64,000 bases of DNA from Fischerella sp. PCC 9431 (GTDB lineage: Bacteria; Cyanobacteriota; Cyanobacteriia; Cyanobacteriales; Nostocaceae). Under the pieces are notes generated by a model. It did not search any database, was not told where the DNA came from, and saw nothing but the letters and a program-made list of their open reading frames with translations. Below, piece by piece: positions 9,617-18,843 of this stretch. A program made the position numbers and the translations under genes. How positions within the stretch are numbered: position 1 is the stretch's first letter; each line of letters starts with the position of its first letter. Where the stretch lies: NCBI RefSeq assembly GCF_000447295.1, contig NZ_KE650771.1, forward strand, positions 5,415,559 through 5,479,558. The letters are read 5' to 3'.

Positions 9617-10090
9617 TTAGATTTTGTAGGTTTTTGGTTTTAAGACTTCAGCACGCCAAACAACAATACCGAGATAACCTAAATAGGCAATTAACATAAA
9701 CCAAAATTCGTTAATACCATAGTTTTCTACACCAAATTTGGCAATGTTTTCAAACAAGATAAAAGCAACTGTAAAAGCTATTCCACTTAGAGTTGCTACA
9801 ATCTTTTTGAGTAAAGAACCTACCATTGGCATGACACCAATAATGTAATAAGCAACTAGGAATACCAAACTATATCCATATAGTAGCCAAAGATAAAATG
9901 GTGCATTTTGAAAATAATGATTTACGAGAAAAAAGCTAGCACCAATTAATGTAATAATAATATATCTCCATTCTTCCAGCTTATTTTGGAAAATACTTTC
10001 CCACATTAATACGATAAATACATAAGATAAAAAAGTACCAAAAACTAATTCGTAAAAATTGACTCTGCCTACCCACATAGGATCTATCAT
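9617..10090 (-). CDS. Small polytopic membrane protein of unknown function
   Basis: This 157-residue protein starts at ATG 10090. Most of its length is hydrophobic, with about five membrane segments (including FYELVFGTFLSYVFIVLMW and WFMLIAYLGYLGIVVWRA) and a basic C-terminus (KPKTYKI). A purine-rich, SD-like stretch (GAGGAGGGAAAC on the coding strand) lies just before the start. I do not recognise the family. The hydrolase gene upstream is on the same strand only 69 bp away, so co-transcription is possible. Confidence 0.6.
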   Translation of the reverse strand: MIDPMWVGRVNFYELVFGTFLSYVFIVLMWESIFQNKLEEWRYIIITLIGASFFLVNHYFQNAPFYLWLLYGYSLVFLVAYYIIGVMPMVGSLLKKIVATLSGIAFTVAFILFENIAKFGVENYGINEFWFMLIAYLGYLGIVVWRAEVLKPKTYKI

Positions 10091-10159
10091 TGTTTCCCTC
10101 CTCTTTGTTTGTTAAATATTAATACAAGTGCTGAAAGGAAATTCCGTATTCTGTCACTG

Positions 10160-11005
10160 TCATCTGTGTTGTTGCAAAAAATCTTTTACAGTTTTGTTAA
10201 AGGCTTGAGGTTGGGTCAAAAATGGCCAATGATTACCAGGAACTCGGCATAGTTGTAAGTTTTTGAGGTATGTTTTATAAGGTTTGAGTTGCCATTCTTG
10301 GCGGTTAACACCTTTTTCTGGCTGGATAAATAAAGTGGGAGTATGAATTGGGACTGTTAAACCTGGAACCTGCATGACTTCTTCAAAAATGCGATCGCGT
10401 GCAACAATTGTAAATTTACTACCCCAGGTACCATCAGGTTTTTGTTCTATACTTGCTTGGAAAACTTTTTGTTGTAAGGGACTCCAGCCTTTGTATGCTG
10501 TTAACTGACGGGCTTGTGTTTCGGCTGCTTCATAACTAGCGAATGGCCCCATTGCTTTGAGAAACGACAAGAAGCGATACAAAATTGGAAATGTCACCTT
10601 CAAGAAACTGGGCATTTGCCAGATAAAAATCGGATCGACTAAAATCATACTCCGCAATCGTTCTGGATTTTGTCTAGCCCAAATGCAAGCTAATTTACCA
10701 CTCCAGGAATGGGCGACAACATGAGTACTTGTCCATCCCAGTTTATTCATCAATGCTTCCAGATCTGCGATCGCACTCTCAAAGCTATAGTCTGTTTCTG
10801 GCTTACTACTCTCACCATGACCACGCAGATCAGGTGCAACTATATGATACTGTGGCGCTAGGTAATCTCCCAAACTAGACCAAACCAAGGCATGGTCAGC
10901 TAAACCATGAAGTAATAATAAAGGTTCCTGATCTTGATTTTGGTTCCACTCTAAATAAGAAAGTTGAATATCAGGCTTGGCTAAAGTTTGGCGTACAGAC
11001 ATCAT
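10160..11005 (-). CDS. Alpha/beta hydrolase
   Basis: This 281-residue protein belongs to the alpha/beta-hydrolase fold. Visible are the oxyanion-hole motif LLLHGLADH, the strand VAPDLRGHGES, the nucleophile elbow AHSWSGKLA with Ser100, and a C-terminal GNHWPFL that supplies the catalytic His. It could be an esterase, epoxide hydrolase or C-C bond hydrolase; the motifs do not decide. Two Met codons open the frame (11005 and 11002) and either may be used. Confidence 0.8.
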   Translation of the reverse strand: MMSVRQTLAKPDIQLSYLEWNQNQDQEPLLLLHGLADHALVWSSLGDYLAPQYHIVAPDLRGHGESSKPETDYSFESAIADLEALMNKLGWTSTHVVAHSWSGKLACIWARQNPERLRSMILVDPIFIWQMPSFLKVTFPILYRFLSFLKAMGPFASYEAAETQARQLTAYKGWSPLQQKVFQASIEQKPDGTWGSKFTIVARDRIFEEVMQVPGLTVPIHTPTLFIQPEKGVNRQEWQLKPYKTYLKNLQLCRVPGNHWPFLTQPQAFNKTVKDFLQQHR

Positions 11006-11607
11006 TGGAGATTATTTGTGAAGAGATAGCTTTCGGTTTCAATGGTACAGGACTGATGCCAAATCTTTGAGCGAAAAAAAGAGCGCTCCCAAAGAAGCGC
11101 TTTTGTTAAGCAATCATAGAACAATAAACTTAAGTTTAATATTAAAGGCCCTATTTTTAAGTTACGGATGTTATAGCAACAAAATTATAAAGAGAATTTA
11201 TCAAGCTGGTGTTTGTGCATTTATACTTAGTAATTATTACAAGTTCTTGAGAGCTAATTACGAATAGATTCACAAAAAGTAATTAATAGAGAAATAGAGA
11301 ATGAGAGTATCTCAATTTTTTCAAAATACCGCAAAGCAAAGGATTTAAACCCTTTTTCCACAGAATTTACGCAACTGGCATATTATTTTAAGTTCGTAGT
11401 GTAGACGCTCGTAAGAGCGGCTACTTACCCTTTGGGAACCCCTTCGGGGAACAGAAGCCACTACCTACACCAAGCCGCTCCGCGTCTACGTGTCTACCTG
11501 TACGCCGTAAGGCGTTCCTGTAGGGTAGGGTGGACTTTAGTCCTCAAAATAAGGACTAAAGTCCTCACTACAAACAAAATTGTAAGTCCTGTTCCAGTCA
11601 GAGTAAA
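11006..11607. repeat. Gene-free region with hairpins and dispersed palindromes
   Basis: Near 11079-11105 AGCGCT is repeated around CCCAAAGA with A-rich and T-rich flanks, a possible bidirectional terminator. From about 11394 to 11580 there is a mosaic of short palindromes typical of cyanobacterial dispersed repeats. The clearest is a perfect 13-bp inverted repeat, GGACTTTAGTCCT (11532-11544) against AGGACTAAAGTCC (11552-11564). No gene is supported here. Confidence 0.7.
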
Positions 11608-12903
11608 CTAAATCCCCAAGCGTTGATACACTTGATCTAAGTGCTGCAAGTGATGTTGTGGATCAAAACACGCCGCAATTTCTGCTGGTGATAATTTTGC
11701 AGTCACACGCGGATCTTTGCTAATCAACTCGCGGAAATTGCCTTCCGGCTTGTTCCAAGCGGTATGAGCATTTTCTTGGACGATTTTATAAGCTTCTTCA
11801 CGGGTGACTCCCTTTTCTACCAAGGTGAGTAAGACTCTTTGGCTAAAGACAACACCGCCATAAACGTTCATATTCCGCGCCATATTTTCTGGATAAACCA
11901 GGAGGTTCTGTATTAAGTCGGTTGTCTCTACCAACATAAAATGCGTCAAAATGCAAGCATCTGGTAAAATTACTCGTTCTACAGAACTGTGGGAAATATC
12001 CCGTTCGTGCCAAAGAGCAACATTTTCTAAAGCTGCAACAGCATGACTTCTGATGATTCTAGCCATACCTGTGAGGCGTTCGGAACGGATGGGGTTGCGC
12101 TTGTGAGGCATAGCAGAAGAGCCTTTTTGCCCTTTGGCAAAGAATTCTTCAACTTCCAAAACATCGGTTTTTTGGAGGTTGCGAATTTCCACAGCAAAAC
12201 GTTCGATGGAAGCTGTAAGTAAAGCCAACTGTTGCACAAAGTCGGCGTGGCGATCGCGTGAGATTACCTGTGTTGATGCTGCATCGGGTTGGAGTCCAAG
12301 TTTTTGGCAAGCGATCGCTTCTACACGCGGTTCAATATTGGCATAAGTTCCCACTGCACCAGAAATTTTACCCACAGCAATGGTTTTGTGCAGAATTTGC
12401 AGACGTTCTTGATGGCGCAATACCTCCGCTAACCACCCAGCTAATTTAAAACCAAAGGTGATGGGTTCGGCGTGAATCCCGTGGGAACGTCCGATCATCA
12501 CTGTGTAGCGATGTTCTTTGGCTTTTTGACGAATAACATCAATTAATGCTTGCAGATGTTGCAATAACAAATCCAAACTTGCAACCAGTTGCAACGCTAA
12601 AGCTGTATCCAACACATCGGAACTAGTTAAACCTAAATGAATGTAGCGTCCAGCATCGCCTACATATTCATTGACATTTGTCAAGAAAGCAATAACATCG
12701 TGACGGACTTCCGCTTCAATTTCTAACACTCGTTTGGGGTCGAAATTCGCCTTAGCTTTAATTTCTGCCACCGCTTGGGCTGGAATATAACCTAATTCCG
12801 CCTGTGCTTCACAAACAGCGATTTCTACTTGCAACCAGGTTTTAAACTTATATGCATCTGTCCATAAATTGCCCATCTCAGGCAAGGTATAACGCTCAAT
12901 CAC
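11608..12903 (-). CDS. purB: Adenylosuccinate lyase
   Basis: Starting at GTG 12903 ([13 protein letters not shown]) the protein has 431 residues, the usual length of cyanobacterial PurB. The fumarase/aspartase-superfamily signature [11 protein letters not shown] and the upstream HLGLTSSDV are present, as is [10 protein letters not shown] with the catalytic His. The enzyme acts twice in purine synthesis, releasing fumarate from SAICAR and from adenylosuccinate. The frame stays open upstream only because it runs into heptamer repeats, which would add about 79 low-complexity residues of the MPNAQCP type; these are not credible protein. PurH, the next enzyme in the pathway after PurB, is encoded elsewhere in this window. 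Confidence 0.95.
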   Translation of the reverse strand: MIERYTLPEMGNLWTDAYKFKTWLQVEIAVCEAQAELGYIPAQAVAEIKAKANFDPKRVLEIEAEVRHDVIAFLTNVNEYVGDAGRYIHLGLTSSDVLDTALALQLVASLDLLLQHLQALIDVIRQKAKEHRYTVMIGRSHGIHAEPITFGFKLAGWLAEVLRHQERLQILHKTIAVGKISGAVGTYANIEPRVEAIACQKLGLQPDAASTQVISRDRHADFVQQLALLTASIERFAVEIRNLQKTDVLEVEEFFAKGQKGSSAMPHKRNPIRSERLTGMARIIRSHAVAALENVALWHERDISHSSVERVILPDACILTHFMLVETTDLIQNLLVYPENMARNMNVYGGVVFSQRVLLTLVEKGVTREEAYKIVQENAHTAWNKPEGNFRELISKDPRVTAKLSPAEIAACFDPQHHLQHLDQVYQRLGI

Positions 12904-12954
12904 AGTCCGCCACAGAGTACAACCGTCATATTGTACAGTGGTCTGTGGGTAAAA

Positions 12955-13247
12955 GATCGGGGAAAAAGGGATCGGGAATTGGGCATTGGGCATTGGGCAT
13001 TGGGCATTGGGCATTGGGCATGGGGCATGGGGCATTGGGCATGGGGCATTGGGCATTGGGCATGGGGCATTGGGCATTGGGCATTGGGCATTGGGCATTG
13101 GGCATTGGGAATTGGGCATTGGGCATTGGGCATGGGGCATTGGGCATTGTGTATTACTTATTCTCCCTTCTCCCTTCTCCCTGCTCCCTGCTCCCTTCTC
13201 CCTGCTCCCTGCTCCCTGCTCCCTGCTCCCTGCTCCCTTGTCCCCCT
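12955..13247. repeat. STRR block between purB and the YihY-type gene
   Basis: About 290 bp of heptamers, mainly GGGCATT with GGGCATG variants, then TCCCTTC/TCCCTGC. It has the same composition as the block at 6818-7092. Because heptamers leave frames open on both strands, several overlapping low-complexity ORFs arise that should not be annotated. Confidence 0.95.
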
Positions 13248-13251
13248 TGTC

Positions 13252-14139
13252 TTACTTGTTTGTTTCATTTAGAGAAACTGCATAATCAGCTGGGGTAATG
13301 CGAGAACCATATCTGCGGGCATAAACTTGGGTAAATTCTGCGCCGAAAAACAAGATTTGAGCAGTATAGTAAACCCAGACTAAGATGACTACTATTGAGC
13401 CAGCAGCGCCATAGGTAGAGCCAAAAGTGTTGTTACCTAAATATTGTCCGAGTGCATATCTCCCAAGGGAGAATAAAAGTGATGTTAGAGCAGCTCCTAT
13501 TAAAACATCCTTCCACACAATTTTGGCATCTGGCAAAACTTTAAAAATTAGCCCGAATAGTAAAGTAGTAATGATAAAACCAAGAGTGAAGTTGACAATT
13601 TGCCAAATAAAATCAATGCCTGGTAAGAGAATTTGAAAGTAGTTAATCAGGGCTGCCAAAATTGTACTAATTACCAAGGAAACCAAGAGTAAAAAACCAA
13701 TTGCTAATACCATTGCAAAAGATAAAAAGCGTTGGCGAACCATGTTTTTTACTACTTTTCCTGGCTTTGGTTTTACTTCCCAAATTGTATTGAGAGAATC
13801 TTGTAATTCTGTAAAGAAACCAGTTGCACCAAAAATCAAAACAACAATACTAATCAGCGAGGCGATAGTTCCTGCTCGTGGTTGGCTAGCACTTTCGATT
13901 GCATTTTGAATAACTTCTGCACCCGCAGCACCAATTAATCCTTGAAGTTGGGTAAAAATTGCGTTTCTGGCTGCTGCTTCTCCAAATACTGCACCTGCGA
14001 TCGCAATCACAATAATTAATAATGGAGCAATAGAAAAAATAGTGTAATAAGCTAATGCGGCTGCTAACCGTGAGGCCTTATCTTCCTGCCATTCGTTAAA
14101 TGTTTCTTTGAATAAACCCAAAATCAATTTAAAATTCAT
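13252..14139 (-). CDS. YihY/virulence factor BrkB family membrane protein
   Basis: This 295-residue protein starts at ATG 14139. It has about six membrane segments and the family hallmark near the N-terminus, [21 protein letters not shown], followed by the long helix region and [24 protein letters not shown] at the end. The family was once annotated as RNase BN, which is now known to be wrong for the E. coli protein; its transport or envelope role remains unclear. The stop lies five bases from the STRR block. Confidence 0.85.
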   Translation of the reverse strand: MNFKLILGLFKETFNEWQEDKASRLAAALAYYTIFSIAPLLIIVIAIAGAVFGEAAARNAIFTQLQGLIGAAGAEVIQNAIESASQPRAGTIASLISIVVLIFGATGFFTELQDSLNTIWEVKPKPGKVVKNMVRQRFLSFAMVLAIGFLLLVSLVISTILAALINYFQILLPGIDFIWQIVNFTLGFIITTLLFGLIFKVLPDAKIVWKDVLIGAALTSLLFSLGRYALGQYLGNNTFGSTYGAAGSIVVILVWVYYTAQILFFGAEFTQVYARRYGSRITPADYAVSLNETNK

Positions 14140-14362
14140 TAAATAATTCTCCTTGAGCAGGATGTGTTAACCTCCAGATTAAAAACATATAGAATTTTCT
14201 GTGGGTAAAACATCTTCCCTTGGATGCTTATACTGTATCCCAGAGGTAGAATTTATCGTGTCAACTCTGGTTTTTGTTTAAGCGATCGCTTTGATTAAAT
14301 TACTTCAAAAATTTAGGATAAATCGCATATCATGCCGCAATTATGCAACGTCAACAGGTTTG

Positions 14363-15241
14363 TTATGTCACCTTTTCACTGGGTTTACGAGCTGTTACAA
14401 AGAACATCGTGACATCATTCCAATAGCCTTCTTCGGTTGAAGCTTGATTTATTTCTTTAAAATATTCCTGTTTACACTGCTCCAACTGTTCGTTTGACCA
14501 TTTTACATCCTGAAGCCCGAACGCACTCTTGGCATTGCCAGCCCAAGCATCTTCTGCATTTTGCAAGTAGAAGCCTAATTGCTCAGTTGTGATTTCGATC
14601 TCTTTAAATCCAATCATTTCAAGCAGTTGACAACAACGCTTAGGCGTTCCAAGTAACTGATTGGGATTGGGAATAGTAATACCATATCGTTTTACAACTG
14701 TCCGAAACAAGACAGACGCGGTTGGGGAATTTTCGGCAAGACAGGAAAATGCAACAACTCCCCCTGGTTTCAAAGCATTGTGCCATCGGCGGAGTGATGT
14801 CGGAATATCTATCAAGTAGGCGATCGCGGATGAACAGAGGATGGCATCAAATTGACTCGATTGCAATTCTTGTTCATTTGCATCCGCTTCCTCAAATTTT
14901 GTATTTGTCAGTCCCAAGACCTCAATCCTCTGTTGGGCTTGCTGCAACATTCCCAAAGCAAAGTCAGTCCCTAAAACACGGCCTGTAGAACCAACAACCA
15001 TCGCCGCAGCAATAGCCGCTAAACCAGTTCCGGTAGCAATATCTAGAACGTGCTGACCTGATTGTAATTTTGCCAACTCTACTAATCGTGTTGCAGCCCT
15101 TATACGAAACTCATTCTCGTAGTTTGGACGATTGTTGAAGTCATTGAGAATTTGCTGTTTGTAAGCACTTAGAGATGAATAAGTCATACCAGGCGTGATC
15201 GTGTTATTTTGCAAAATAACACGATCACGAATCTCTTGCAT
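14363..15241 (-). CDS. Class I SAM-dependent methyltransferase (UbiE/COQ5-like)
   Basis: The frame from ATG 15241 gives 292 residues. Motif I is HVLDIATGTGLAAIAAA, followed by an acidic residue after strand beta-2 (VLGTDFALGML) and FDAILCSSAIAYLID. The substrate cannot be told. The first 18 codons include a perfect 36-bp palindrome (15194-15229); a second in-frame ATG at 15187 (MTYSSLSAYKQQILNDFN) lies just after it and may be the true start, which would leave the palindrome as an upstream regulatory element. I report the longer frame and consider both starts possible. Confidence 0.75.
   Translation of the reverse strand: MQEIRDRVILQNNTITPGMTYSSLSAYKQQILNDFNNRPNYENEFRIRAATRLVELAKLQSGQHVLDIATGTGLAAIAAAMVVGSTGRVLGTDFALGMLQQAQQRIEVLGLTNTKFEEADANEQELQSSQFDAILCSSAIAYLIDIPTSLRRWHNALKPGGVVAFSCLAENSPTASVLFRTVVKRYGITIPNPNQLLGTPKRCCQLLEMIGFKEIEITTEQLGFYLQNAEDAWAGNAKSAFGLQDVKWSNEQLEQCKQEYFKEINQASTEEGYWNDVTMFFVTARKPSEKVT
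15194..15229. promoter_or_regulatory. Perfect 36-bp palindrome at the start of the methyltransferase gene
   Basis: The left half CGTGATCGTGTTATTTTG is the exact reverse complement of the right half CAAAATAACACGATCACG, with no loop. It overlaps the first codons of the longer methyltransferase frame or lies six bases before the alternative start at 15187. It could be an operator for a dimeric repressor or a translation-blocking hairpin. Confidence 0.6.
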
Positions 15242-15498
15242 CAGCTTTTCATTCCGCCAATAACTTTATTTATTGGCTACTACCTTCTACTCATCCCTAA
15301 TTTTTTGGGACGAAAAACGTCCGATCAAATCTAGTATTTTAAATAGTCTGAATTTAGCAGAGTTAGCGTGGACAATATCTTTGTGTTAAAGATTTACAAA
15401 TATCATCTTGTTAGTAATATTACTTAAATCAAGTAGTAGTTGTCATTAATAAAATATACGTGTAGATTTTAAGAGTATATTTTTTATAGATACTCTCT

Positions 15499-17958
15499 AT
15501 GGTAGCTTTACCGCTTCAATGCCAAAATTTAAAAGAACAAGTAGAGTCGTTATTGCAACTTTTACAGCAAGAACCTACTTTGCGATCGCATGACATTACA
15601 TCTGTGCAAACATCGCTGGATAAGGCGATTTCTCCAAAGTTTGAAATCGTGTTTGCGGGTGCATTTAGTGCAGGTAAATCTATGTTAATTAATGCACTGC
15701 TAGAAAGAGAACTGCTCTACAGTGCAGAGGGACACGCTACAGGTACAGAATGCAAAATTGAATATGCACAACCCAATCAAGAACGAGTTGTGTTGACTTT
15801 TTTGAGTGAAGCTGAAATCAGAGAACAAGCAGTATTTTTATGTCAGCAGCTAGGATTTACAACAGTACCCAATATTAACCAAACAGAAGTTATCAACTTA
15901 CTGTCTCAAGGATGTGAAACTATTATTCAGCGAGAGGGTGGCGAAAGTAAATCAGAAAAGGCTAAACAAGCAAAAGCATTAATATTGTTGTTAGAAGGAT
16001 ATGTGACAAACCGCCAACACATCCACACGGTAAATCATGCCACATATTCAATGGAGCAGTTTAATTTTACCAATCTCAAGGAAGCTGCTAGTTATGCACG
16101 GCGTGGGAGTAATAGCGCGGTTTTAAAGCGAATTGAATATTATTGTCATCATCCGTTATTACAAGATGGTAACGTGATCATCGACACGCCGGGAATTGAT
16201 GCACCTGTAGAGAAAGATGCACAGTTAACCTACGCCAAAATTCAACACCCGGATACTTCTGCGGTGGTGTGTGTACTGAAACCTGCGTCTGCGGGTGACA
16301 TGACGAAGGAAGAAACCGAACTTCTAGAGATGATGCGGAAAAATGCGGGAATACGCGATCGCGTTTTTTACGTTTTCAACCGCATTGATGAAACTTGGTA
16401 CAACACCCAGTTACGTCAACGACTGGATGATTTGATTAATCAACAGTTTCGGGATACGACAAGAATTTATAAAACTAGTGGTTTACTAGGATTTTACGGT
16501 AGTCAAATTAAAAATACAAATGGTGCAGATAGATTTGGTTTAGATTCGGTATTTGCTGAAAGTGTTAAAAGTGGAGATGGGAAAGAAGAAACACCGCAGT
16601 TTGTCAATGAGTTTTTGCGCTATTGTGCTAATTCTGGAAAGTTATCATCTAGCAAATTTCGGATTTCTGTAAATAGTTACGAAACTGCAAATGAAAACTA
16701 CGTCAGAATTTTTGCAGAACAAGGAACACCATTAATTAATCAACTAATTCAAGATAGCGGTATTGAGGAATTTAGAACGGCGATCGCTCGCTATCTTACC
16801 GAAGAAAAGCGTCCACAATTATTTAAAATTCTTGCTGAAGACTTAGAAGATATTTGCATTCTCCTCAAAAAAAGTTATCAGGTAGTCAAACAAGATTTAG
16901 AAAGTCAACCGAACGAAATTGAGGCGATGAAGGCGCAAGAATTACAACGCCTCAATCAACAACTACAGCAAGTTGGTAATGAATTTCGTCAACATATTGC
17001 TGAAGAAATTAATAATATGGTGACAAATAGATGCGAATATTTCGAGGCTGATTTTCAGCAACTACAATTATTGATGATTCGTCGTTTAGATGAATTGCTA
17101 CACACTTTTTCTGTGGCTGATGCTTATCGTCGTGCAACTTTGAGTCATCCCCGCAATGCAACAGCGCCTTTGATTGCAATTTTAGTCGAGGCGCTTTATT
17201 ACTTAGCAAATCAATTAGAAGATGTTTTGGTTGAGTCTTGTCAAACAATAATAGCAAATTTATTCCAACGGTTAATTCAGAGAATTCACAAGTCAGAATA
17301 TCATCGTCAATTGTATCGCTTGTTAGGTAATGATGGCGGTATAGAACAGGAGTTGAAACTATTAGAGAAAGCAGTATCTCAAGCTTTGGTGAATGAAGCA
17401 CGGGTGGAGTGCGATCGCTTCGTGAGAGAAAGTCCAAGATTTTACGATGAAGGAACTTTTTCAATCTATCAATTTCGCCAAACACTACAGCAAACTTCTC
17501 AAGGTTATGACTGTGAAAGTATGGTGGAAGCTGAACCTGCAATTAAGCAGTTGTTGAAATTAGATTTTGAACCCAAAGTTTTACAAACTATCCGCAAAAC
17601 TTTCCGTCAAACAATTAACCAAACCCTCAAAACAAATTTGTTACCGATGGCGGATAAACAAGCAGATGAAATTTTGCAGCAGTATTCTCAAGCACGTGCT
17701 TATTTAGAAAAAACCTTAGCACAAGAAGCAGAGGAAAAGATTATCAATAATCGACAGTTACTAAGTACGGTTGAGCAAAAAATCTCTGTATACAATCAAG
17801 CGGTTAATGCTATCAATAGTTGTTTACAAGCAATGGGTTTGTATGAACATTTGCTTCCTGCAATTGGTGACAGTGATGCGATTGCAAGTGATGAAATTTC
17901 TGATGAAATTTCTGATATTGGATTTGTTGATTCTTCAAAATCTTTGTATGTTGTATAG
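15499..17958 (+). CDS. Bacterial dynamin-like GTPase
   Basis: This 819-residue protein starts at ATG 15499. The GTPase domain shows the P-loop GAFSAGKS (54-61), a G2-type segment around HATGTECKIE, G3 DTPGID near residue 229 and G4 FNRIDE near residue 294. After the GTPase domain come about 450 residues of mostly helical, Gln- and Glu-rich sequence resembling the long helical stalk of dynamins, with a mid-protein hydrophobic patch (PLIAILVEALYYLANQL) that might act as membrane-contacting paddle. Cyanobacterial dynamin-like proteins such as Nostoc BDLP1 tubulate membranes; a membrane-remodelling role is therefore likely. The acidic C-terminus includes a short internal duplication (DEISDEIS). 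Confidence 0.8.
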   Translation: MVALPLQCQNLKEQVESLLQLLQQEPTLRSHDITSVQTSLDKAISPKFEIVFAGAFSAGKSMLINALLERELLYSAEGHATGTECKIEYAQPNQERVVLTFLSEAEIREQAVFLCQQLGFTTVPNINQTEVINLLSQGCETIIQREGGESKSEKAKQAKALILLLEGYVTNRQHIHTVNHATYSMEQFNFTNLKEAASYARRGSNSAVLKRIEYYCHHPLLQDGNVIIDTPGIDAPVEKDAQLTYAKIQHPDTSAVVCVLKPASAGDMTKEETELLEMMRKNAGIRDRVFYVFNRIDETWYNTQLRQRLDDLINQQFRDTTRIYKTSGLLGFYGSQIKNTNGADRFGLDSVFAESVKSGDGKEETPQFVNEFLRYCANSGKLSSSKFRISVNSYETANENYVRIFAEQGTPLINQLIQDSGIEEFRTAIARYLTEEKRPQLFKILAEDLEDICILLKKSYQVVKQDLESQPNEIEAMKAQELQRLNQQLQQVGNEFRQHIAEEINNMVTNRCEYFEADFQQLQLLMIRRLDELLHTFSVADAYRRATLSHPRNATAPLIAILVEALYYLANQLEDVLVESCQTIIANLFQRLIQRIHKSEYHRQLYRLLGNDGGIEQELKLLEKAVSQALVNEARVECDRFVRESPRFYDEGTFSIYQFRQTLQQTSQGYDCESMVEAEPAIKQLLKLDFEPKVLQTIRKTFRQTINQTLKTNLLPMADKQADEILQQYSQARAYLEKTLAQEAEEKIINNRQLLSTVEQKISVYNQAVNAINSCLQAMGLYEHLLPAIGDSDAIASDEISDEISDIGFVDSSKSLYVV

Positions 17959-18005
17959 TCGCTTGTTTTTAGTTTGATGTTTTATTTGATGAGTCGTGGG
18001 TGTTC

Positions 18006-18038
18006 AGATCCCCGACTTCTTTAAGAAGTCGGGGATCT
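18006..18038. terminator. Near-perfect 33-bp palindrome after the dynamin gene
   Basis: AGATCCCCGACTTCTT (18006-18021) pairs with AAGAAGTCGGGGATCT (18023-18038) with a single central base. It lies about 50 bp after the stop codon and could end the transcript, although the following bases are not T-rich. The CCCCGACTTCTT palindrome is also of the dispersed-repeat type. Confidence 0.6.
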
Positions 18039-18078
18039 ATGAAAATTCATAATCTACAGTATAAAAACTTGAAAAAAT

Positions 18079-18324
18079 ATGCCAAAAAGTCCCCGTATTC
18101 GTATTCCTCCAGAAGTGAGAAAATACGTACATCAACGAGATAATTATCAATGTCAAAGTTGTAATCAAACACATCATGATACTCATTTAACAATTGACCA
18201 TATTATCCCGTTGGCGCGTGGTGGTACGAACGATATTAGTAATTTACAAACACTATGTTTAACCTGTAATCAGCAGAAAAAAGACAAAATTGATCCGCGC
18301 TTCCGCCGTTATTTTGAGTCTTAA
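18079..18324 (+). CDS. HNH endonuclease
   Basis: This 81-residue protein starts at ATG 18079. It contains a complete HNH/McrA-type domain: CQSC zinc knuckle, HLTIDHIIPLARGGTND with the catalytic His pair region, NLQTLCLTCN second knuckle and the final Lys-rich helix. Such single-domain HNH proteins are common free-standing genes in cyanobacteria; the DNA target is unknown. It is not next to an intron or phage gene in this window. Confidence 0.85.
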   Translation: MPKSPRIRIPPEVRKYVHQRDNYQCQSCNQTHHDTHLTIDHIIPLARGGTNDISNLQTLCLTCNQQKKDKIDPRFRRYFES

Positions 18325-18361
18325 GCTAAAATCGATTGTTAGTTTATTATCAATGCACTGA

Positions 18362-18526
18362 ATGCCGAAAAAATTGCATCACAATTCACGAAATTGGACT
18401 CAAGTTGTTTTCAAACTTCTTCCAATTAGCTTAATTTTTATAGCTGTTTTCATAGCATTGTTTCCGTGGTTGTATGAAGTCAAAACCAAAGCTGGAATTA
18501 ACATACAGCAGATTTCAGGTAAATGA
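18362..18526 (+). CDS. Small single-span membrane protein, unknown
   Basis: A 54-residue ORF starts at ATG 18362, 38 bp after the HNH gene. A basic N-terminus (MPKKLHHNSRNW) precedes one hydrophobic segment (LLPISLIFIAVFIALFPWLY) and a short tail. The last codons overlap a dispersed repeat that recurs inverted at 38.15 kb, so the C-terminus may be a repeat-derived extension. Function unknown; coding status is plausible but not proven. Confidence 0.4.
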   Translation: MPKKLHHNSRNWTQVVFKLLPISLIFIAVFIALFPWLYEVKTKAGINIQQISGK

Positions 18527-18600
18527 GGTACAAATTTTAAAAACAAAGCCATATACCAAGAGACTTTCAAACCTGTTCCCCGTTCCCTGTTCCCCGTTCC
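18505..18600. repeat. Dispersed repeat shared with 38145-38232 (inverted)
   Basis: About 80 bp, running from the CAGCAGATTTCAGGT region through ATGAGGTACAAATTTTA and on to ACTTTCAAACCTGTTCCC, recurs on the opposite strand near 38145-38232 with only a few differences. It ends in GTTCCC(C/T) STRR-like heptamers. Confidence 0.75.
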
Positions 18601-18843
18601 CTGCTGTATCATCCAAATATCACGCCGGGCCTTTTTTTGAAAAGCACACCCACGGACTTTTTAAATGTGAGTGGCTTTATCCTTACCATTGCGATCCTAA
18701 TTAGAAATTAGAATCAGGGAACAGGGAATGTGGGAAGTGTAAGTTGTGCTTGGAGTGTGGGAGGTGTGGGGAGTGTGGGAAGAATAATTACTTCCTTGTC
18801 TCCCGTGTCCTCCTTGTCCTCCTTGTCTCCCTTGTCCCTCTTC
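18601..18843. repeat. G- and C-rich short repeats before the GH57 stop
   Basis: The region from about 18718 holds runs of GTGTGGG- and TCCTTGTC-type short repeats. The part before it (18601-18717) has nothing recognisable. No gene is supported. Confidence 0.6.

Noticed and set aside
12904-13140. N-terminal extension of PurB of about 79 residues (MPNAQCP repeats)
   Set aside because: It is translated STRR. The conserved PurB start IERYTLP lies at GTG 12903 and gives the normal 431-residue length.
17009-17542. 177-codon frame antisense to the dynamin gene
   Set aside because: It lies wholly inside a well-supported gene on the opposite strand and has no recognisable domain.
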